This document shows positions 26,219-35,566 of a stretch of DNA of 64,000 nucleotides, piece after piece. The stretch spans positions 1 through 64,000 of the forward strand of contig NZ_PPTG01000048.1 of NCBI RefSeq assembly GCF_002954245.1, in the 5' to 3' direction. The DNA comes from Cryobacterium aureum (GTDB taxonomy: Bacteria > Actinomycetota > Actinomycetes > Actinomycetales > Microbacteriaceae). The notes beneath the pieces were generated by a model that did no database searches, was not told the origin of the DNA, and was given only the letters and a program-made list of their open reading frames with translations. The translations under genes and the position numbers were made by a program. The first letter of the stretch is position 1, and every line of letters begins with the position of its first letter.

Positions 26219-29200
26219 TTGTACCTGAAGAGCCTCACCCTCAAGGGGTTCAAGTCGTTCGCGCAGCCGACGACGTTTGCCTTCGAGCCCGGCGTCACCT
26301 GTGTCGTCGGTCCGAATGGGTCGGGTAAGTCCAACGTCGTCGATGCTCTCGCCTGGGTGATGGGCGAGCAGGGCGTGAAAACACTTCGCGGCGGCAAGAT
26401 GGAAGACGTCATCTTCGCCGGCACGTCGACGCGGGGTCCGCTCGGCCGGGCCGAGGTCATCCTCACCATTGACAACAGCGACGGCGCCCTGCCGATTGAG
26501 TACTCCGAAGTCACGATCTCACGCACGCTCTTTCGCAACGGCGCGAGTGAGTACGCCATCAACGGGCGCACCTGCCGACTGCTCGACGTGCAAGAGCTGC
26601 TCAGCGACTCCGGCCTCGGCCGGGAGATGCACGTCATCGTCGGGCAGGGCCAGCTCGACGCCGTGCTGCGCGCGAGCCCCGAGGAACGCCGCGGCTTTAT
26701 CGAGGAGGCCGCCGGCATCCTCAAGCACCGGCGCCGCAAAGAGAAAACTCTGCGCAAGCTCGATGCCATGCAGACCAACCTCACCCGGTTGAGCGATCTC
26801 GCGGGGGAGATTCGCCGGCAGCTCAAGCCGCTCGGGCACCAGGCCGAAATTGCCCGGGAGGCGCAGACCATCGCTGCCGTGGTGCGAGACGCCCGCGCCC
26901 GCCTGCTCGCCGACGATGTTGTGACGTTGCGCACTGCGCTCGACGCGCACAATCGCACCGAGAGTGAACGGCACACCGAGCGGGTCGTGCTGCAGGAACA
27001 GCTTTCACAGAAACAGACGCGGGTCGAGCGGCTCGAGCTCGCCCAGGTCGGCGATGCCGTCGACCTGGCCCGCCGCACCAGCTACGCCCTCGAATCGGTA
27101 CAACAGCGCCTGCGCGGCCTGTACACCCTCGCCAACCAGCGACTGGCCCTGCTCGGGTCGCAGGCCGAGTCAACCGGACTCGTTTCGAGTGTCACCCCGA
27201 CCATGCTGGCCGAGGCCGCGGCCGAGGTGGAGCAGCTGCGCGCAGGCATCGGCGCGGCTCAAATAGCTTGGGACGATGCACGAGTGCAGAGCGCGGCCGC
27301 CCGGTCGAGGCTCGACGCGGTCGACGAGGACATCGCGGCACAGGCAGCACTCGTCTCCAAGCACGACCTCGAAATCTCCCATCTGACCGGGCAATCCGAG
27401 ACGGCAGCATCGCGGCTCGCTGCCGTGCGCGGTGAACAGCTGCGTCAGCAAAACGCGCTCGATGCTGCCACAGACCGCAGCCAGAAGGCGCAGCTGCAGC
27501 TCGACGAGGTGCAGTCCGCGATGCCAGCCGGAGAACCCGACTCGGGTGAGCTCGCCGAAGCCTTTGAGCTGGCCCAGGCCGCCGTGCAGCGAGTCGAGGC
27601 CGAGGTGGAGCGCCTGCGTGACGAGCTGCACCGGCACGAGCGGGAACGAGACGCCCAGGCAGCGCGGCAGGGTGCATTCTCGCTCGCGCTCGACCAGAAA
27701 GATGGCTCCTCGGCGTTGCTCGGCGCGAAGCTGGCCGGCATCCGCGGCCTCGTGGCCGACCATGTGCGCGTTCAACCGGGGTTCGAGGCGGCGATCGCTG
27801 CCGCACTCGGCTCCCTGGCCGATGCCGTGCTGGCCGACAACCGCGACGCCGCCCTCGCCGCCCTCGTTCAGGCCGAACAGGCCGACTTCGGGCGCGTTGA
27901 GCTGATCGTGGCCGATGGTGACGACAGCGCGGTGCCGGCTATCGAATTGGGCGCGCAGTCGGGCATTCGCTGGGCGAACTCCGTCATCGACGGCCCGGCC
28001 GGCCTGCGCGGTCTGCTCGATCAGACCGTCATTGCCGACGATCTTGCCGTGGCCAGAGCCGCAGAGCTGCCCCACGATCTCACGCTCATCACGCTGGCCG
28101 GCGAGGTCTTGAGCCCGTGGGTCGTGAGCGGCGGCTCCGGTGCCAGGCAGAGCAAACTCGAACTCGTTGCGGAGCGAGAGCGCGCGGCCGAGAGTATCGC
28201 GGCCGTCACCTCGCAGATCGAACGGGTGCGCTTCGAGTTCTCGGAACAGCGCACACTGTTGCAGGCCTACAAAGAGCAGTCGGTGAGCGCACGGGCGGCA
28301 CTGCGGGCCTTCGAAACCCAACTCGCCACGGTGACCGAACGACGCGGACGGCTCTCGGTGCACGCGGAGGCCGTCGCCGACGACGTCGACCGGGTCTCCG
28401 CCGCTCTGCAGCTCGCCAGCACGGCCGTCACCGAAGCCGAGGCCGTCGCGGCACGGGCAGTCGCTGCCTTCGACACCGCCCGGTCGCAGCCACGCCCCAT
28501 CCTCGACGCGACCCTGCGGGATGCCCTGTACACCGAACTCGAGGCCGCCCGCGAGACCGAGGTCGAGACCCGGCTGCAGGTGGAAACCGGTCGCGAACGC
28601 GTGCGCGCTGGGGAAGTGCAGGTCACGACCCTGACCCAGCAGCTCGAAGCCGACCGCACCGCCGCCGAGGCCGCGGCCCGTCGCGCCGTCATTCGTCGCC
28701 GCCAAGTGGATGCCGCCTCCCGCGTCGCCGAGGCGCTTCCGGCCGTGCTCGCCGCGGCCGACCGCTCGGTCGCCGAGGCCCGGCTGCAGCTCGCCAGCGC
28801 CGAAGCCGAACGGGCGAGCCAGAACACCGAACTGCAGCAGCTTCGGCGTGACGAGAACGCCTTGCGTGAGCGGCTGGCGTCGATCACCGAAAACGTGCAC
28901 GGGCTCGAGCTCGAGATCTACGAGAAGAAGCTGCACCTCGCGGCCCTGCTGGAACGCGCCGGCAGCGAACTGGGCCTCACCGAAGACGTGCTCGTCGGCG
29001 AATATGGTCCCGACCAGTTGATTCCGCCCGATGGCACGAGGGCCGGAGGAGGCACGAGTGACGGTGACGGTGAAATCTCTGAAGGCGACGGCACCGGCGC
29101 GGCCGGCGGTATCCGTTTTGATCGGGCCGAGCAGCAGAAACGGTTCGCCGCTGCCGATCGCAAGCTCGGTCAGCTCGGGCGAGTCAACCCGCTTGCCCTC

Positions 29201-29803
29201 GAAGAATACGCGGCACTCGAGCAGCGGCACCGGTTTCTCACCGAGCAGCTCACCGACCTCACAGAAACCCGTAGTGACCTGCTCACCATCATCGCCGACA
29301 TCGATGAGAAGATGCAGGCCATCTTCTCGGCCGCGTTCGATGACACCCAGGCGGCCTTCGCCGACGTGTTCCCGGTGCTGTTTCCCGGCGGTAGCGGCAG
29401 CATCTGGCTCACCGACCCCGACGACCTGCTCACCACCGGCATCGAGGTGTCGGTCAAACCGGCCGGCAAGAAGATCGAACGACTGTCGCTGCTCTCCGGC
29501 GGCGAACGTTCGCTCGCCGCGGTCGCGCTGCTAATCGCCATCTTCAAGGCCCGCCCGAGCCCGTTCTACATCATGGACGAGGTCGAGGCGGCCCTCGACG
29601 ACGCCAACCTTGGCCGCCTGCTCACGATTTTTGAAGACCTACGCGAGACCAGCCAGCTCATTGTGATCACGCACCAGAAACGCACCATGGAAATAGCGGA
29701 TGCCCTCTACGGCGTCAGCATGCGGCAAGACGGCGTCTCCGCCGTGGTCGGCCAGCGCGTGGGGACTCGTGCTGACCGGCAGGAGCCCGTCCCGGCGGGT
29801 TGA
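26219..29803 (+). CDS. smc: chromosome segregation protein SMC
   Basis: A 1194-residue SMC ATPase that organises chromosomes with ScpAB. Walker A is VVGPNGSGKSNVVDALAWVMGEQ near residue 30. Long coiled coils flank a hinge at about residues 490-650 (GIRGLVADHVRVQPGFEAAIAAALG). The C-terminal head has signature LSLLSGGERSLAAVALL and Walker B FYIMDEVEAALDDANLGR. A Gly/Asp-rich insert of about 30 residues near 935-968 interrupts the C-terminal region. TTG start with GAAAGGG. ftsY, its common neighbour in actinobacteria, is 10.6 kb away behind the sulfur operon. Confidence 0.97.
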   Translation: MYLKSLTLKGFKSFAQPTTFAFEPGVTCVVGPNGSGKSNVVDALAWVMGEQGVKTLRGGKMEDVIFAGTSTRGPLGRAEVILTIDNSDGALPIEYSEVTISRTLFRNGASEYAINGRTCRLLDVQELLSDSGLGREMHVIVGQGQLDAVLRASPEERRGFIEEAAGILKHRRRKEKTLRKLDAMQTNLTRLSDLAGEIRRQLKPLGHQAEIAREAQTIAAVVRDARARLLADDVVTLRTALDAHNRTESERHTERVVLQEQLSQKQTRVERLELAQVGDAVDLARRTSYALESVQQRLRGLYTLANQRLALLGSQAESTGLVSSVTPTMLAEAAAEVEQLRAGIGAAQIAWDDARVQSAAARSRLDAVDEDIAAQAALVSKHDLEISHLTGQSETAASRLAAVRGEQLRQQNALDAATDRSQKAQLQLDEVQSAMPAGEPDSGELAEAFELAQAAVQRVEAEVERLRDELHRHERERDAQAARQGAFSLALDQKDGSSALLGAKLAGIRGLVADHVRVQPGFEAAIAAALGSLADAVLADNRDAALAALVQAEQADFGRVELIVADGDDSAVPAIELGAQSGIRWANSVIDGPAGLRGLLDQTVIADDLAVARAAELPHDLTLITLAGEVLSPWVVSGGSGARQSKLELVAERERAAESIAAVTSQIERVRFEFSEQRTLLQAYKEQSVSARAALRAFETQLATVTERRGRLSVHAEAVADDVDRVSAALQLASTAVTEAEAVAARAVAAFDTARSQPRPILDATLRDALYTELEAARETEVETRLQVETGRERVRAGEVQVTTLTQQLEADRTAAEAAARRAVIRRRQVDAASRVAEALPAVLAAADRSVAEARLQLASAEAERASQNTELQQLRRDENALRERLASITENVHGLELEIYEKKLHLAALLERAGSELGLTEDVLVGEYGPDQLIPPDGTRAGGGTSDGDGEISEGDGTGAAGGIRFDRAEQQKRFAAADRKLGQLGRVNPLALEEYAALEQRHRFLTEQLTDLTETRSDLLTIIADIDEKMQAIFSAAFDDTQAAFADVFPVLFPGGSGSIWLTDPDDLLTTGIEVSVKPAGKKIERLSLLSGGERSLAAVALLIAIFKARPSPFYIMDEVEAALDDANLGRLLTIFEDLRETSQLIVITHQKRTMEIADALYGVSMRQDGVSAVVGQRVGTRADRQEPVPAG

Positions 29804-29837
29804 CCCGCGACCGCGCCCGATACTGTTGGTCGCGCGT

Positions 29838-29966
29838 CTAAGCGACGAAAGCTCCGGAGGCATCCGCCACCGCCGAGTTGCCCAGCAAACCTGCAGCATA
29901 CAAAAGGATGAGTGCAATCACGAGAGCCACCGCGATGACTGCGATGACCCACCTTGCCGACCTCAG
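29838..29966 (-). CDS. possible small membrane protein with CTG start
   Basis: A 42-codon frame with one clear transmembrane stretch (WVIAVIAVALVIALILLYAAG, residues 6-26) and a short polar tail ending GAFVA. It has no ATG/GTG/TTG at its 5' end. A CTG at 29966 is preceded by TAAGGAA with suitable spacing. An ATG a little upstream (MGKERA, then stop) is in another frame, so the gene could instead be frameshifted or decayed. No family recognised. Confidence 0.35.
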   Translation of the reverse strand: MRSARWVIAVIAVALVIALILLYAAGLLGNSAVADASGAFVA

Positions 29967-30110
29967 GCTCGTTCCTTACCCATGACCACCACCGTAATGG
30001 GAGGGCGCGCCTGGCGCACCTCCCGCTCGGCCCGGGTGCTTCGCAGTCGGCTTGGCTTGCAAAGTCGCTGCCGACGGCCTCGTGCCGTCTGCTAACCTAA
30101 GCCTGAAATC

Positions 30111-30668
30111 ATGCACATTATTCGATATGACGCGCTGAGGCCCGCCCCCTGGCGCAACGGCGGCGGCACCACCCGCGAAGTGGCATCTTTCCCCGCCGGC
30201 GCGGTGGACTTCGACTGGCGCATCAGCATCGCCGACGTTACAGCGGCCGGCGACTTCTCGACTTTTCCAGGGGTGGACCGCATCCTCACGGTGATAGAGG
30301 GCGAGCTGATGCTCGTGACCGTCGACGGCGAAGAGCACGCCATGGAACAGTACCGGCCATTCCGGTTTTCCGGAGACAGCGTGTCCAGCTCCGCCTTGCC
30401 AGTCGGCGATACCAAAGATTTGAACGTGATGGCGCGACGGGGAGTGTTCAAAGGCTTTCTGTCGATCGTCGAGCTGTCAAAGAAACGCCCCCACCCGGTG
30501 TTCAGCGACCAGTTCGCCCTACTCTTGCAGGGAACCGCCGTCGTGACCGCCAATGGCGAGGAGGCCAAATTGGCTGCCCTCGATACCGTGCGCGGCGATG
30601 ATCCGACACCGGAGGTTCTCGGACGGGGATTCCTCGCTGTCATCACCCTGGAAGCGGTTGCGATTTAA
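30111..30668 (+). CDS. hutD: HutD/Ves family protein
   Basis: A 185-residue cupin-like HutD protein. The start MHIIRYDALRPAPWRNGGGTTREVA and WRISIADVTAAGDFSTFPGVDR are diagnostic. HutD family members are linked to histidine utilisation or its regulation in other bacteria, but no hut genes are here, so the role is open. It stands alone between smc and the convergent sulfur operon. TAACCT lies 12 nt before the ATG. Confidence 0.9.
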   Translation: MHIIRYDALRPAPWRNGGGTTREVASFPAGAVDFDWRISIADVTAAGDFSTFPGVDRILTVIEGELMLVTVDGEEHAMEQYRPFRFSGDSVSSSALPVGDTKDLNVMARRGVFKGFLSIVELSKKRPHPVFSDQFALLLQGTAVVTANGEEAKLAALDTVRGDDPTPEVLGRGFLAVITLEAVAI

Positions 30669-30714
30669 GCGGATGCTGTGGCCCGTTAGCCCGCGCTCGT
30701 CTCCCGGCGGTACC

Positions 30715-31032
30715 CTACCCCTGCGGCGGCAGCGCGGAGATAACCGGGTGGTCCTTGGCGAGAACGCCGACCTTGGCGGCGCCTCCGGGGGAGCCGAGGT
30801 CGTCGAAGAATTCGACGTTGGCTTTGTAGTAGTCGGCCCACTGTTCGGGCAGGTCGTCTTCGTAGTAGATGGCCTCGACCGGGCAGACCGGTTCGCAGGC
30901 TCCGCAGTCCACGCACTCGTCTGGATGGATATAGAGGGAGCGTTCGCCCTCATAAATACAGTCCACCGGACATTCGTCGATGCAGGCACGATCTTTCACA
31001 TCGACGCAGGGCAGTGCGATCACGTACGTCAC
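30715..31032 (-). CDS. fdxA: ferredoxin, 7Fe-8S type
   Basis: A 105-residue bacterial ferredoxin. The first cluster region is [21 protein letters not shown], the second [25 protein letters not shown]. With the C-terminal extension this resembles FdxA-type [3Fe-4S][4Fe-4S] ferredoxins. Its GTG overlaps the TGA of the reductase gene (GTGA), and it is the last gene of the sulfate assimilation operon. Likely electron donor to Sir, in place of the CysX protein used in corynebacteria. Confidence 0.93.
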   Translation of the reverse strand: MTYVIALPCVDVKDRACIDECPVDCIYEGERSLYIHPDECVDCGACEPVCPVEAIYYEDDLPEQWADYYKANVEFFDDLGSPGGAAKVGVLAKDHPVISALPPQG

Positions 31033-32429
31033 AGTGTCAGCAACGCTTCCGTGCGAGAGATCGCGACCTGTTCGGCGCGGGAGATCACTTTCACGCGCTC
31101 CCGGCCTGGTGTGACCAAGTCCTGCGAGCCGAGCAACTGCTCGTGCGCGTCCAGGGTGCGCCAGCCGGCCCAGGTCGTGTATTCCACGCCGCGGGCTTCG
31201 AGCAGCGCCAAGATCGTCTCAGCTGATGCATCAGCCGTTTCGCGGGCAACCAGCGCCGGCAGGTCCGCCAGGAGCCGCGTCACGGTCTCCAGCGCATCGC
31301 CCTTGGTATGGCCGATCAGGCCGATCGGGCCGCGCTTGATCCACCCGGTGGCGTACAGGCCGGCGATCGGCTGGCCGGCCGCATCGAGCACGCGGCCGCC
31401 GTCGTTGGGAATGACACCGCGCACGGCGTCGAACGGCACCTCGGTGAGGGCGCTGCCGCGGTAGCCGACCGCGCGATAGACGGCCTGCACCGGGTAATCC
31501 ACGATGACGCCGGTCGGCCGCACGCCGCCATCTCCGGTGTGTTCGGTGCGTTCAAAACGGATGCCCTCCACTCGCTCGTCGCCGTAGACCTCGACTGGTG
31601 CGTGCAGAAAGTGCAGGTGCAGGCGGCGGGAGGCGCCCTGCGGGAGCCGGGTCAGCCATCCGTTCAGTGTGCGGGTCATGATCTTGACCTGGTTGTTGCT
31701 GGCGATGAGCTGCTCGCTGTAAGGATCGGACGTGAAATCTTCGCCGTAGACAACGAGGTCGACGTCGGGAATGTCGGCGAGTTCGCGCAGTTCGATCGGG
31801 GTGAACTTCACCTGGGACGGTCCGCGGCGGCCGAACACGTGCACGTCGGTGACCGGGGATCCGGCGAGCCCGGCGTAGACCGAAGCTGGGATGTCGGTGC
31901 TGAGCAGGTCGTCGGCGTGCTTGGCCAGAATGCGGGCCACGTCGAGGGCTACGTTGCCGTTGCCGATCACGGCGACGTCGGTCGCGTCGAGCGGCCACTC
32001 CAGCGGCACGTCGGGGTGCCCGTCGTACCAGGAGACGAAGTCGGCGGCGCCGAACGAGCCGGGCAGGTCGATTCCGGGAATGATCAGCGGTGCGTCGAGA
32101 ATGGCGCCGGTGGCAAAGATTACCCCGTGGTAGTGCTCGCGCAGGTCGGTCAGGGTGAGGTCGGTGCCATAGGTGACGTTGCCAATGAAGCGAATCGTGT
32201 CGGCATCAAGCATCTCCTGCAGCGATTTGACGATGCCCTTGATGCGCGGGTGGTCGGGAGCGACGCCGTAGCGAATCAGGCCGTACGGCGCGGGCAGCGA
32301 ATCGAACAGGTCGATGGCCACCTCGTGACCGGCCTCGAGCGCGAGCCGGTTCAGAATATTGCCGGCGTAGATACCGGCGGGGCCGGCACCGATGATGGCG
32401 ACGCGCAGGGCGGAGGGAGCGTGGGTCAT
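31029..32429 (-). CDS. fprA: ferredoxin-NADP+ reductase, FprA type
   Basis: A 466-residue adrenodoxin-reductase-like flavoprotein. It shows the FAD motif [17 protein letters not shown], then [27 protein letters not shown], the NADP motif [15 protein letters not shown] and the C-terminal [19 protein letters not shown]. It would pass NADPH electrons to the ferredoxin encoded just downstream and thus to sulfite reductase. ATG 32429 has AAAGG 5 nt upstream. The 43-nt gap after the permease gene is the largest inside the operon. Confidence 0.93.
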   Translation of the reverse strand: MTHAPSALRVAIIGAGPAGIYAGNILNRLALEAGHEVAIDLFDSLPAPYGLIRYGVAPDHPRIKGIVKSLQEMLDADTIRFIGNVTYGTDLTLTDLREHYHGVIFATGAILDAPLIIPGIDLPGSFGAADFVSWYDGHPDVPLEWPLDATDVAVIGNGNVALDVARILAKHADDLLSTDIPASVYAGLAGSPVTDVHVFGRRGPSQVKFTPIELRELADIPDVDLVVYGEDFTSDPYSEQLIASNNQVKIMTRTLNGWLTRLPQGASRRLHLHFLHAPVEVYGDERVEGIRFERTEHTGDGGVRPTGVIVDYPVQAVYRAVGYRGSALTEVPFDAVRGVIPNDGGRVLDAAGQPIAGLYATGWIKRGPIGLIGHTKGDALETVTRLLADLPALVARETADASAETILALLEARGVEYTTWAGWRTLDAHEQLLGSQDLVTPGRERVKVISRAEQVAISRTEALLTL

Positions 32430-32472
32430 GACAGGCCTTTCACAGAGAGGAAGAAGAGCGGATGCGCGCGGG

Positions 32473-33378
32473 TCAGCGCAGGCCGGCGGCCATAAGTCCG
32501 CGGCGGCGCAGCAGGCGACGCTCGATCGGGGCGAAGATGACAAGCTCTACCAAGATCCCGACGAAGAGGATCACCAGGATGGTGGCGAGTACCCCGGACA
32601 GGTCGGCGAGCTCACGGCTCTGGTGCAGCATCGACCCGAGACCGAAACCGATGTTTCCACCGATCACGATGATCTCCGCGGCCATGAGCGAACGCCAGGC
32701 GAACGCCCAACCCTGCTTCAGGCCCGAGAAATAGCCGGGCAGCGCGGCGGGCAACACCACGAGGGTGGCCATCTCGAAGCGTGAGGCGCCGAGCACTGTG
32801 CCGACGCGGCGCAGCTGCGGCGGAATCTGGTCGACGCCGGAGACGAGCCCGTTGGCGATTGAGGGTACGGCACCCATCAGTATGACGAAATACACGGTGG
32901 CGTCGCTGAGGCCGAACCAGATGATCGCGGCGGGCACCCAGGCGACCGAGGGGAGTACCTGCAAGCCAGACAGAAGCGGGCCGAGTGCGCGCCGTACCGG
33001 GCGGCACTCGGCGAGCAGCAGCCCGATCGGCGTGCCGATGGCGACGGCGATCAGAAATCCGAGACCGCCGCGTTCGAGGCTCGTCGTCACGGCGAGCTGC
33101 AGGCGGTCACTGTTCCAGGCGCTGACCAGGGCGCCGAAAACATCCACGGGGCCGGGTATAAGGTCAGGTCGCGGTTTGGCAATCAGAATGTAGACCTGCC
33201 AGGCCGCGACCAGCCCGACGAGCAGCAGAATTGGCGGTATGACACCGTCGAGCGTGCGGCGAAAGGCACCGCGGGGCGTTTCGGGCACGGCCTGCAGCGA
33301 GTCCAGGCCTGCTTCCAGGCGCCGCAGTTCGTCGTGGCTCGGGTCGTGGGCCGTTGCAGTGCGGGTGTCAGCTGGCAT
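32473..33378 (-). CDS. ABC transporter permease (SsuC/TauC type)
   Basis: A 301-residue permease of the nitrate/sulfonate/taurine class with about six helices. The EAA loop is around LGASRFEMATLVVLPAALPGYFSGLKQGWAFAWRSLMAAE. It overlaps the ATPase gene by 11 nt and lies in an operon for sulfate activation and reduction. The transported ion is inferred to be sulfate or an organosulfonate; the family itself points to sulfonates, yet no monooxygenase gene (ssuD, tauD) is present. Confidence 0.9.
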   Translation of the reverse strand: MPADTRTATAHDPSHDELRRLEAGLDSLQAVPETPRGAFRRTLDGVIPPILLLVGLVAAWQVYILIAKPRPDLIPGPVDVFGALVSAWNSDRLQLAVTTSLERGGLGFLIAVAIGTPIGLLLAECRPVRRALGPLLSGLQVLPSVAWVPAAIIWFGLSDATVYFVILMGAVPSIANGLVSGVDQIPPQLRRVGTVLGASRFEMATLVVLPAALPGYFSGLKQGWAFAWRSLMAAEIIVIGGNIGFGLGSMLHQSRELADLSGVLATILVILFVGILVELVIFAPIERRLLRRRGLMAAGLR

Positions 33379-34153
33379 TGCGGCGAATCTCCTCTCGCAG
33401 CTGGTCGGTGATCTCGTCGCCCAGGCGGGCGACCTCGGGGGATTCGATGCGTCGGGAACCGGCGTCGGTGATGGTCCACTCGTTGACGATGCGACCGGGG
33501 CGGGACGACATCAGCAGGATGCGCTGTCCCAGCCGGGCGGCCTCGCGCACGTTGTGGGTGACGAACACGATGGTGCGGCCGGTCTGCCGCCAAACCCGTT
33601 CGAGCTCTTCGTGCAGCAGATCGCGGGTGATGGCGTCGAGGGCGGCGAAAGGTTCGTCCATGAGCAGCACCTTCCGGTCCTGCGCGAGCGAACGGGCCAG
33701 GGCTACCCGCTGCCGCATGCCGCCGGAGAGCTCGTGCGGTCGTTTGTCGGCGGCATCGGCGAGGTTGACCAGATCGAGCAGTTCCAGGGCTCCGGCGCGG
33801 CGGTCCTTGCGCGGCACCCCGCGCAGTTTCAGAGCGAGTTCTACGTTGTGTCCTGCGGTCAGCCACGGAAAAAGCGCGGCGTCCTGGAACATGACGGCCG
33901 CCTTGCCGCTCGCCACGGTGACAGCGCCCTCGGTCGGCTTCTCCAGACCGGCAATGATGTTCAGCAGCGTGGACTTGCCGCATCCGCTTGCCCCGAGCAG
34001 GCACACAAACTGGCCGGCCCCGATCGACAGGTTGATGTTATCGAGCACGAGCGGACCGGTGCCGTACCGCTTGCCGAGACTGTCGATGGTGATCGCGACC
34101 GGCTCCAGCGCGGGCGGGGCTTGGGCAACAGAGACGTCGGTCAAGACGGTCAC
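33368..34153 (-). CDS. ABC transporter ATP-binding protein (SsuB/TauB type)
   Basis: A 261-residue ATPase with Walker A LGASGCGKSTLLNIIAG, Q-loop MFQDAALFPW, signature LSGGMRQRVALARSLA, Walker B VLLMDEPFAALD and switch His in VFVTHNVREAARL. The GTG overlaps the cysN stop (GTGA) and the 3' end overlaps the permease. It pairs with the permease and with the lipoprotein encoded upstream of cysN. Confidence 0.93.
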   Translation of the reverse strand: MTVLTDVSVAQAPPALEPVAITIDSLGKRYGTGPLVLDNINLSIGAGQFVCLLGASGCGKSTLLNIIAGLEKPTEGAVTVASGKAAVMFQDAALFPWLTAGHNVELALKLRGVPRKDRRAGALELLDLVNLADAADKRPHELSGGMRQRVALARSLAQDRKVLLMDEPFAALDAITRDLLHEELERVWRQTGRTIVFVTHNVREAARLGQRILLMSSRPGRIVNEWTITDAGSRRIESPEVARLGDEITDQLREEIRRNAS

Positions 34154-35562
34154 GGCGACACTTCCGAGCCGGCGCCAGAGCCGTCGCCGGCTCGGGTGGG
34201 CTCGCCGGGAGCGGTGACGATGCCAGCGGCGAGGGTCGCGCCGTCCTGCGGGTGAATCACGAGGAACGCGCCGGAGCGGCGGTTCTGCGTGTAGGGCTCA
34301 ACAGGCAGATCGCGTGACAAGCGGATGCTGGCCTGACCGATGTCGTTCACGGTCAGGCTCGTCGCCGGTTCGACGCCGAGTGTCGTCAGGTCGAGCCGAC
34401 CGGTGACCTCGCTGACCAGGGCCTGCAGCACGGTTGTGCCGAATTTCACGAGCACGCGGGCTCCAGGAGCGAGCGGTCGCGGGTCGAGCCAGAACAGGTC
34501 GGCCGTCAGGGTGCGAGTGACCGGCGGCAGGGTGCCTCGTGCTGCGATCACGGCGCCACGGGCAATGTCGAGGTCGTCGGCCAGGCGCAGTGCGATCGAC
34601 TGCGGCGCGAATGCCTCCGCGAGTTGCACCCCGGCGAAGTCGATGCCGGTAACGGTGCTGGTGCCGCCGCCGGGCTCGACGCTGACGGTATCGCCGACCT
34701 TGATGCTGCCACTGGCGACTTGGCCGGCGTAGGACCGGTAGTCGCGGTAGGAGTCGGCGAGTTCCGGGGCAACGACAACAGCGCCCTGTGGGCGCAGCAC
34801 GAGCTGAACCGGCAGACGGAACGCCTCGGCGGCCTGGCTGGCTGCGCCCCGGTCGTCGATCACGGTGAGGGTTTCGAGCAGTTCGAGTAGGCTCGGTCCG
34901 GCATACCAGGGGGTGCGCTCGGAGCGGTCGACGACGTTGTCGCCGACGAGGGCCGACACGGGAATAACCAGCACGTCAGCGATGCCGAGTTCGGCGGTGA
35001 CCAGTCGAACGGATGCCTCTACCTCTCGGTACGCGGCCTCGTTGTAGTCCAGCAGGTCGATCTTGTTCACCGCGATGATCACGTGCGGCACGCGCAGCAG
35101 GGCGACGACACTGAGGTGCCGGCGGGTCTGCTCGAGCACCCCCTTGCGGGCGTCGATGAGCATGATGACGGCATCCGCTGTGGTGGCGCCGGTGACCATG
35201 TTGCGGGTGTACTGCACGTGGCCGGGGCAGTCGGCGAGGATGAAGGAGCGGGCGGGCGTCGCGAAGTAGCGGTAGGCCACGTCGATGGTGATGCCCTGCT
35301 CCCGTTCGGCGCGCAGACCGTCGGTCAGCAGGGCGAAGTCGATTCCGCCGCTTTCGCCGCCGAAGCCGCGCTCAGTGGAGGTTCGGGTGACCGCTTCGAG
35401 CTGGTCAGCGAGGATAGCCTTCGAGTCGTGCAGCAGCCGGCCGACCAGGGTGGACTTGCCGTCGTCGACGGAGCCCGCCGTCGCGAAGCGAAACAGCGTG
35501 CCTTCTGGAGTGGCAACGGCGGCCTCGGTGGCGAGATCCTGGGTATCAATGATGAGGGTCAT
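34150..35562 (-). CDS. cysN: sulfate adenylyltransferase subunit 1 (GTPase)
   Basis: CysN is the GTPase that drives APS formation from sulfate and ATP by CysD. The EF-Tu-like G domain shows GSVDDGKSTLVGRLLHDS (G1), ADCPGHVQYTRNM (G3) and AVNKIDLLDY (G4), then two beta-barrel domains. At 470 residues there is no fused CysC APS kinase, in line with direct APS reduction by CysH. The ATG at 35562 lies 4 nt after the binding-protein gene, unusually separated from cysD. Confidence 0.95.
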   Translation of the reverse strand: MTLIIDTQDLATEAAVATPEGTLFRFATAGSVDDGKSTLVGRLLHDSKAILADQLEAVTRTSTERGFGGESGGIDFALLTDGLRAEREQGITIDVAYRYFATPARSFILADCPGHVQYTRNMVTGATTADAVIMLIDARKGVLEQTRRHLSVVALLRVPHVIIAVNKIDLLDYNEAAYREVEASVRLVTAELGIADVLVIPVSALVGDNVVDRSERTPWYAGPSLLELLETLTVIDDRGAASQAAEAFRLPVQLVLRPQGAVVVAPELADSYRDYRSYAGQVASGSIKVGDTVSVEPGGGTSTVTGIDFAGVQLAEAFAPQSIALRLADDLDIARGAVIAARGTLPPVTRTLTADLFWLDPRPLAPGARVLVKFGTTVLQALVSEVTGRLDLTTLGVEPATSLTVNDIGQASIRLSRDLPVEPYTQNRRSGAFLVIHPQDGATLAAGIVTAPGEPTRAGDGSGAGSEVSP

Positions 35563-35566
35563 GCGA

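Noticed and set aside
27170..29230. 686-codon antisense frame opposite smc
   Set aside because: Shadow of the coiled-coil coding sequence; composition rich in Gly, Arg and His without domains or a plausible start.
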